Below are positions 60,309 to 64,000 of a stretch of DNA of 64,000 nucleotides, one piece after another. The DNA is from Pseudonocardia kunmingensis. Its GTDB lineage: Bacteria; Actinomycetota; Actinomycetes; Mycobacteriales; Pseudonocardiaceae. The notes under the pieces are model-generated. The model had not been told where the DNA came from. It searched no databases and saw only the letters and a program-made list of their open reading frames with translations. The DNA is taken from assembly GCF_006716445.1 (NCBI RefSeq), contig NZ_VFPA01000002.1, forward strand, positions 744,001 through 808,000, in the 5' to 3' direction. The first letter of the stretch is position 1. The number at the start of each line of letters is the position of its first letter. Position numbers and translations under genes: made by a program.

Positions 60309-61010
60309 GTGGAGAAGAGCGGAGAGAACTCGTGGCGGGTCCGGTACCGCCGCGACGACGACACCATCGGCTCGGTCCCCGGGTTCCCCACCAAGAAGGC
60401 CGCGCAGGACCACGCGGACACCACGGAGTCCGAACAGCGCCACGGCACCTGGCTCGACCCCCGCGGTGGGAAGACCGTGCTGGGGGAGTGGACCGCGGAG
60501 GCCTGGCGCCCAGGACATCGCCGTGCGGACCGAGGACTACTACCGCAGCCTGCTCGCCAACCACATCCAGTCCCGCTGGGGTGCCATCCCGCTCGACGAC
60601 ATCACCGGGCTGAAGGCCGTGGCCTGAGCGACGCTGCTGCGCGCGCACCTGGCCAGCCACGACCACCCGTACGTGTTCCTCTCGCGACGAGGGGAGCGGC
60701 ATCGGCGCAGCAACTTCTCCCGCCGCGTCCTACGCCCCGCCGCCGACGGCACCACACACCTGCGCCGGCCCGCCGTCACACTGAGCCCCGCCAAGCGAGG
60801 GCTGACCTTCCACGGACTGCGACACGGCCACAAGACCTGGATGATCGCCGGCCAGATCTCGGAGGTGGCCCAGTCCCGCCGCCTCGGGGCACCTGCTCGA
60901 GGACAAGATCCAAGAGACCTACTCCCACGTCGCCACCGAAGTCGAAACTCGACTCCTGCAAGCACTCGAAGACCGCTGGACCAAAGCCGTGGTGAACAGC
61001 TCCGACAGCC
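60309..61010 (+). pseudogene. Tyrosine site-specific integrase, broken
   Basis: The start gives an integrase arm domain (ENSWRVRYRRDDDTIGSVPGFPTKKAAQDHA, then LDPRGGKTVLGEWTAEAW). After a one-base shift near 60508 comes VRTEDYYRSLLANHIQSRWG to a TGA near 60625. The centre with the first catalytic Arg is deleted. The C-terminal half resumes with YVFLSRRGERHRRSNFSRRV and the catalytic HGLRHGHKTWM, then after a shift near 60885 EDKIQETYSHVATEVETRLLQ with the nucleophile Tyr. Two shifts plus the deletion make it inactive. It abuts a truncated AsnC gene. Confidence 0.87.
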
Positions 61011-61016
61011 CGCGCT

Positions 61017-61502
61017 GGCGGGCGTCTGCGTACCCGTGACCTGGAGCTCGGGACGTCCCCGCAGGCCGTCCGGCGGCGGCTGGACCGGCTCCGCCGGCAC
61101 GGCGACATCACCTTCCGGTGCGACGTCGCACGCCCGCTGACGGGCTGGGTCTCGATGGCCTTCCTGTGGTTGTCCGTGCCGGAGAACGACGTGACGACGG
61201 TCGGACGGGCGCTCGGAGCACTGCCGGAGACGCGGCACTGCTCGGCCGTACCGGGGCCGGCCAACCTCGCGCTCGTCGTCAGCCTGCGCTCGCTCGAGCA
61301 CCTCGACGAGACCCTCGGCCGGATCGTGCGGGAGCACCCGACCGTCGCAGTGGTGGACCGCCGGGTGGTGCTCCAGCAGGTGAAGGTGCACGGCCGGATC
61401 GTCGACGAGCGGGGTCGCAGCGTGCGGGTGATCCCCGTCGACCCGTGGGCCACGGGGACCGCCGCGGTTCTGCCGCCCGGCCCCGCCCGTCCGGTGCGGT
61501 AG
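61017..61502 (+). pseudogene. 5'-truncated Lrp/AsnC-family regulator
   Basis: From 61017 the frame reads GGRLRTRDLELGTSPQAVRRRLDRL, an AsnC helix-turn-helix, then RHGDITFRCDVARPLTGW and an AsnC ligand domain (FLWLSVPENDVTTVGRALGALPETRHCSAVPGPANLALVV) to the stop at 61502. The first residues and start codon are missing; the DNA upstream is the 3' end of the integrase. ATG 61155 could start a 115-residue ligand domain only. Probably inactive as a DNA-binding protein. Confidence 0.75.
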
Positions 61503-61536
61503 CGAGCCGTCCGGTGCGGACGGCGGTCGCGCGCGG

Positions 61537-62037
61537 TCAGGCCGCTGCCCGGTCGGCGACCCAGCTCGCCAGGGACACGAGGGTCGCCTCGACGCTGTCG
61601 ATCGTGGCATCGCGCAGGTCGTCCAGGTCCCGGTACGTGCTGCCGAGGACGGGGTCCGCGGCGAGGAGCTGCCAGGTCTGCGTCACGTGCGTCCCGGAGC
61701 CGTAGGCGGTGAACGTCCAGCGCCACCGGACGATCGGGACGGGAACGGAGCCGAGCACGGTGTAGGTGAACTCGGAGCCGGGTTCGGCGACCTCGACCTG
61801 CGACCGGCTGTCCCACTCGTTGCCCGACCTGCGGTTGCGGCCGCTGAACCAGGCGCCCGGCCGGGGGCCTGCCCCCTCGTCGTACCGGGCCCGGATCGCG
61901 TTCGGGCTCCAGCGGCTGATGTGGGACACCGTGCTGATCAGGTCGTACACCTCGCCCGGTCGGGCCGCCACCCAGGCCCGTCGGGTGAAGCCGTAGCCGG
62001 AGACGTCGAGGGTCGGTGGCGTGGTCTCGGTGGTCAC
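61537..62037 (-). CDS. SRPBCC (polyketide cyclase/START-like) protein
   Basis: 166-residue protein with the helix-grip fold pattern: VAARPGEVYDLISTVSHISRWSPN near residue 22, AWFSGRNRR, EWDSRSQVEVAEPGSEFTYTV, WTFTAYGSGTHVTQTW, and a C-terminal helix. Members bind hydrophobic ligands or act as cyclases. GTG 62037 follows AAAGGATCCAC. It lies 41 bases after the metallo-hydrolase gene and is probably co-transcribed. Confidence 0.85.
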   Translation of the reverse strand: MTTETTPPTLDVSGYGFTRRAWVAARPGEVYDLISTVSHISRWSPNAIRARYDEGAGPRPGAWFSGRNRRSGNEWDSRSQVEVAEPGSEFTYTVLGSVPVPIVRWRWTFTAYGSGTHVTQTWQLLAADPVLGSTYRDLDDLRDATIDSVEATLVSLASWVADRAAA

Positions 62038-62078
62038 GTGGATCCTTTCGATGTGCGGGCGGGCCGGTGCGCGCCCGG

Positions 62079-63029
62079 TCAGGTGCGGGAGAACGGCGCC
62101 CAGGCGGCGACCTCGTAGCCGCCCGGCCTGCGCCGCAGTTCGAACGCGCCGTGTCCGGGCAGGTGAGCCGGGAGCACGAGCGCGCGGTGATCGGCGGCAT
62201 GGGCGAACATCCGTGCCCGGCTCGCGCGGGCGCCGTCCTCGTCCTCCTCGAAGCAGCTGTTGATGTGCGGCTCGTGGACCTGGATGGCGCCGTGCAGCAG
62301 GTCGCCCGCGAAGATCGCACGCTCGCCCGCCGACTCCAGGTGGATGATCGAGGCGCCCGGGGTGTGGCCCGGCGCGAGCTCCAGGCGGAGGTTGGCGTCG
62401 ATGGCGTGGGACTCGTCCCACGTCGTGACGAGTCCGGCCTCGATCACCGGGTCGATGCTGTCCTCGTAGACGTTCTGGTTGCCACGGCCGAACTTGGTGT
62501 TGTGCAGGTTCTCCGGCTTCCAGTACTCGAAGTCGCGGTGCGGCATGAGGTAGGTGGCGTTGGGGAAGGTGGGCACCCAGTCACGGCCCTCGAGACGGGT
62601 GTTCCAGCCGACGTGGTCGTCGTGCAGGTGGGTGTTGACGACGATGTCGACGTCCTCGGGGCTGACGCCGGCTGCCGCGAGGTTGGCCAGGTAGTCGGTG
62701 TCCATGTAGGACCAGATCGGCTGGAGCGGTCGGTACTTGCCGTTGCCGGCGCCGGTGTCGATCAGGATGGTCCTGCCTTCGCTGCGCAGCACCCAGGTCT
62801 GGGTCGCGGCGCGGGTCAGGTCGGTCGTCGCGTCCCAGTGGTGCGGGTCCAGCACGGCCGCGTGGCGCTCCCACTCCTCCGGCTTGCTGTTGGGGAAGAA
62901 CACGTCGGTGGTCATGGGCGTGGTGTCGGAGAACTCCATGACGCGGGTGATCTGGACGTCACCGAGCTCGATGGTCGTGACGCGCGGCGCGGCGGGGTCG
63001 TGTCGAGACGACCCGGATCCGGTGGGCAT
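62079..63029 (-). CDS. Metallo-beta-lactamase-fold hydrolase
   Basis: 316-residue MBL-fold protein. The metal motif THLHDDHVGWN (about residues 140-150) gives H-x-H-x-D-H, preceded by ILIDTGAGNGKYRP and followed by LAPGHTPGASIIHL, IFAGDLLHGAIQVHEP and LPAHLPGHG. This is close to quorum-quenching-type lactonases and related esterases; substrate unknown. ATG 63029 follows GAAGGAGAGCC; the frame upstream to 63179 is not homologous. Divergent from the LuxR-type regulator at 63151. Confidence 0.88.
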   Translation of the reverse strand: MPTGSGSSRHDPAAPRVTTIELGDVQITRVMEFSDTTPMTTDVFFPNSKPEEWERHAAVLDPHHWDATTDLTRAATQTWVLRSEGRTILIDTGAGNGKYRPLQPIWSYMDTDYLANLAAAGVSPEDVDIVVNTHLHDDHVGWNTRLEGRDWVPTFPNATYLMPHRDFEYWKPENLHNTKFGRGNQNVYEDSIDPVIEAGLVTTWDESHAIDANLRLELAPGHTPGASIIHLESAGERAIFAGDLLHGAIQVHEPHINSCFEEDEDGARASRARMFAHAADHRALVLPAHLPGHGAFELRRRPGGYEVAAWAPFSRT

Positions 63030-63150
63030 GGCTCTCCTTCGATCGGTTCCGAACTCCTCCCAGCTTCGGCTCGCCGGGGTGGAAGCGGTATCGGACGCAT
63101 GACTGCAGTCAGCCGGTACCGTGCAGGTGGTCCGTGATGCTGGAGAAGTG

Positions 63151-64000
63151 ATGTCCGATCGCGCGTGGGGCGTGGGCACCGACAGCCCGTCGTGCGATCC
63201 CTCCGATGCGGATACCGCTCACCCCGCCGAGCTGCGTCGGCTCCTCGAGGCGAGCACCGACCCCCACTCGCGAGGTGCCGTCGTCGTGGCGGGGGCGCCG
63301 GGGATCGGCAAGTCCACGCTCCTGGACCAGGTCGCCCGGCGTGTGGGGGCATCGGGTGGACGCGTGCTGCGCGCGGGTGGCAGTCCGTCGGAGGCCGACC
63401 TGCCCTTCGCCGCCCTGCACCAGCTGCTGCGCCCGGTCGCCGGCGTGATCACCGAGCTTCCCGCGCGCCAGCGCACGGCCCTTCAGGCGGCCTTCGGCTC
63501 CGGAACGCCCGGCGACCCGCCCGACCCGATGCTCATCGGGGTCGCCGTCCTCACACTCCTGTCCGACCTGGCCACCGGGGCGCCGGTCCTGGTGCTGCTC
63601 GACGACGCCCAGTGGGCCGACCACGCCTCGCTGGACGTGCTCGCCTTCGTCGCCCGGCGGACCGGCGACGATCCCGTGTCGATGGTGATCGCCACCGGGG
63701 AGCCGGCCGCTCTCCCCGACCTCGACGGGCACTGGACGTCGCTCGAGCTCGCGCCACTCGAGCGCCCGGCCGCGGAACGGCTCCTGGACCGACTACCTCG
63801 GCCGCCGGCCGGCGAGACCCGAACGCGCGTGCTCGACCAGGGCGAAGGCAACCCGCTGGCTCTCGTCGAACTCGCCAGAACCGCCGGCGCCGACGCGGAA
63901 CCGTGGGCGAGCGGCAACCCGCTGCCCATCGCGGCCCGACTGGAGCGTCGGTGGGTCGAGCGGCTGAACGGGCTGGAGCCGGCCGCTCGGCAGTGGCTGC
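63151..64000 (+). CDS. LuxR/MalT-type large AAA regulator, cut by the window end
   Basis: At least 283 residues, open at 64000. Walker A is AGAPGIGKSTLL (about residues 49-60), then LPFAALHQLLRPVAGVI, Walker B LVLLDDAQWADHASLDVLAF and QGEGNPLALVELA, the N-terminal ATPase of LAL-type (large LuxR) activators. The expected C-terminal LuxR helix-turn-helix lies outside the window. ATG 63151 has GGAG 5 bases before it. It faces the MBL-fold gene and may activate it. Confidence 0.88.
   Translation, partial: MSDRAWGVGTDSPSCDPSDADTAHPAELRRLLEASTDPHSRGAVVVAGAPGIGKSTLLDQVARRVGASGGRVLRAGGSPSEADLPFAALHQLLRPVAGVITELPARQRTALQAAFGSGTPGDPPDPMLIGVAVLTLLSDLATGAPVLVLLDDAQWADHASLDVLAFVARRTGDDPVSMVIATGEPAALPDLDGHWTSLELAPLERPAAERLLDRLPRPPAGETRTRVLDQGEGNPLALVELARTAGADAEPWASGNPLPIAARLERRWVERLNGLEPAARQWL

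Overview
The window is about 70% G+C, with frequent GTG starts, ATGA/GTGA stop-start overlaps and strong GGAGG ribosome sites. The gene families (paired FadE acyl-CoA dehydrogenases, F420-type LLM proteins, a mycofactocin-coupled SDR, an acyl-CoA carboxylase with epsilon subunit, FadR/GntR regulators) point to an actinomycete, most likely a Pseudonocardia-like member of the Pseudonocardiaceae. The genus is inference; no rRNA or other marker gene is present.

Region 1 (0.2-5.6 kb) is a peptide/nickel-type ABC importer: binding protein, two permeases and one ATPase on the minus strand, with the second ATPase divergent on the plus strand. Region 2 (5.6-45.2 kb) is a very dense CoA-ester catabolic supercluster. 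It holds five acyl-CoA dehydrogenases, seven crotonases, eight short-chain dehydrogenases, two thiolases, two TesB thioesterases, a CoA ligase, a double-hotdog dehydratase, a CaiB-type CoA-transferase with an amidohydrolase, two LLM flavin/F420 proteins, a nitroreductase, an alpha/beta hydrolase, a ThDP enzyme, an orphan peptide-type binding protein and a tandem FadR regulator. Units run in both directions. Eight intergenic regions carry variants of one AGAGGRTACTTT-like element, suggesting one local regulon. The genes encode activation, dehydrogenation, hydration, oxidation and thiolysis of an acyl chain or alicyclic acid; the substrate cannot be read from the sequence. A dehydrogenase C-terminal scrap and a thiolase N-terminal scrap show past rearrangement.

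Region 3 (45.4-47.3 kb) encodes acyl-CoA carboxylase beta and epsilon subunits; the epsilon subunit starts with three 11-residue repeats. Region 4 (47.3-50.5 kb) is gene-poor and decayed: a frameshifted TetR gene, a tRNA-Val(CAC) 3' half that looks like an attachment-site scar, and a formylglycine-generating enzyme pseudogene.

Region 5 (50.5-57.4 kb) is an intact cassette: a GntR/UTRA repressor divergent from an FGGY kinase, an SsuBC/TauBC-like transporter with its lipoprotein, and a choline-sulfatase-like enzyme with the C-V-P-S-R site. Together they suggest import and desulfation of a sulfate ester and phosphorylation of the product. Region 6 (58-60.1 kb) has a SnoaL-like protein, a DUF1684 protein and an XRE-cupin regulator; near-identical 15-bp palindromes precede the DUF1684 gene and the regulator. 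Region 7 (60.3-64 kb) has a broken tyrosine integrase abutting a 5'-truncated AsnC gene, then SRPBCC and metallo-beta-lactamase-fold genes, divergent from a LuxR-type AAA regulator that runs off the window. The tRNA scar (49.6 kb) and integrase remnant (60.3 kb) may bound a decayed island carrying the sulfate-ester cassette.
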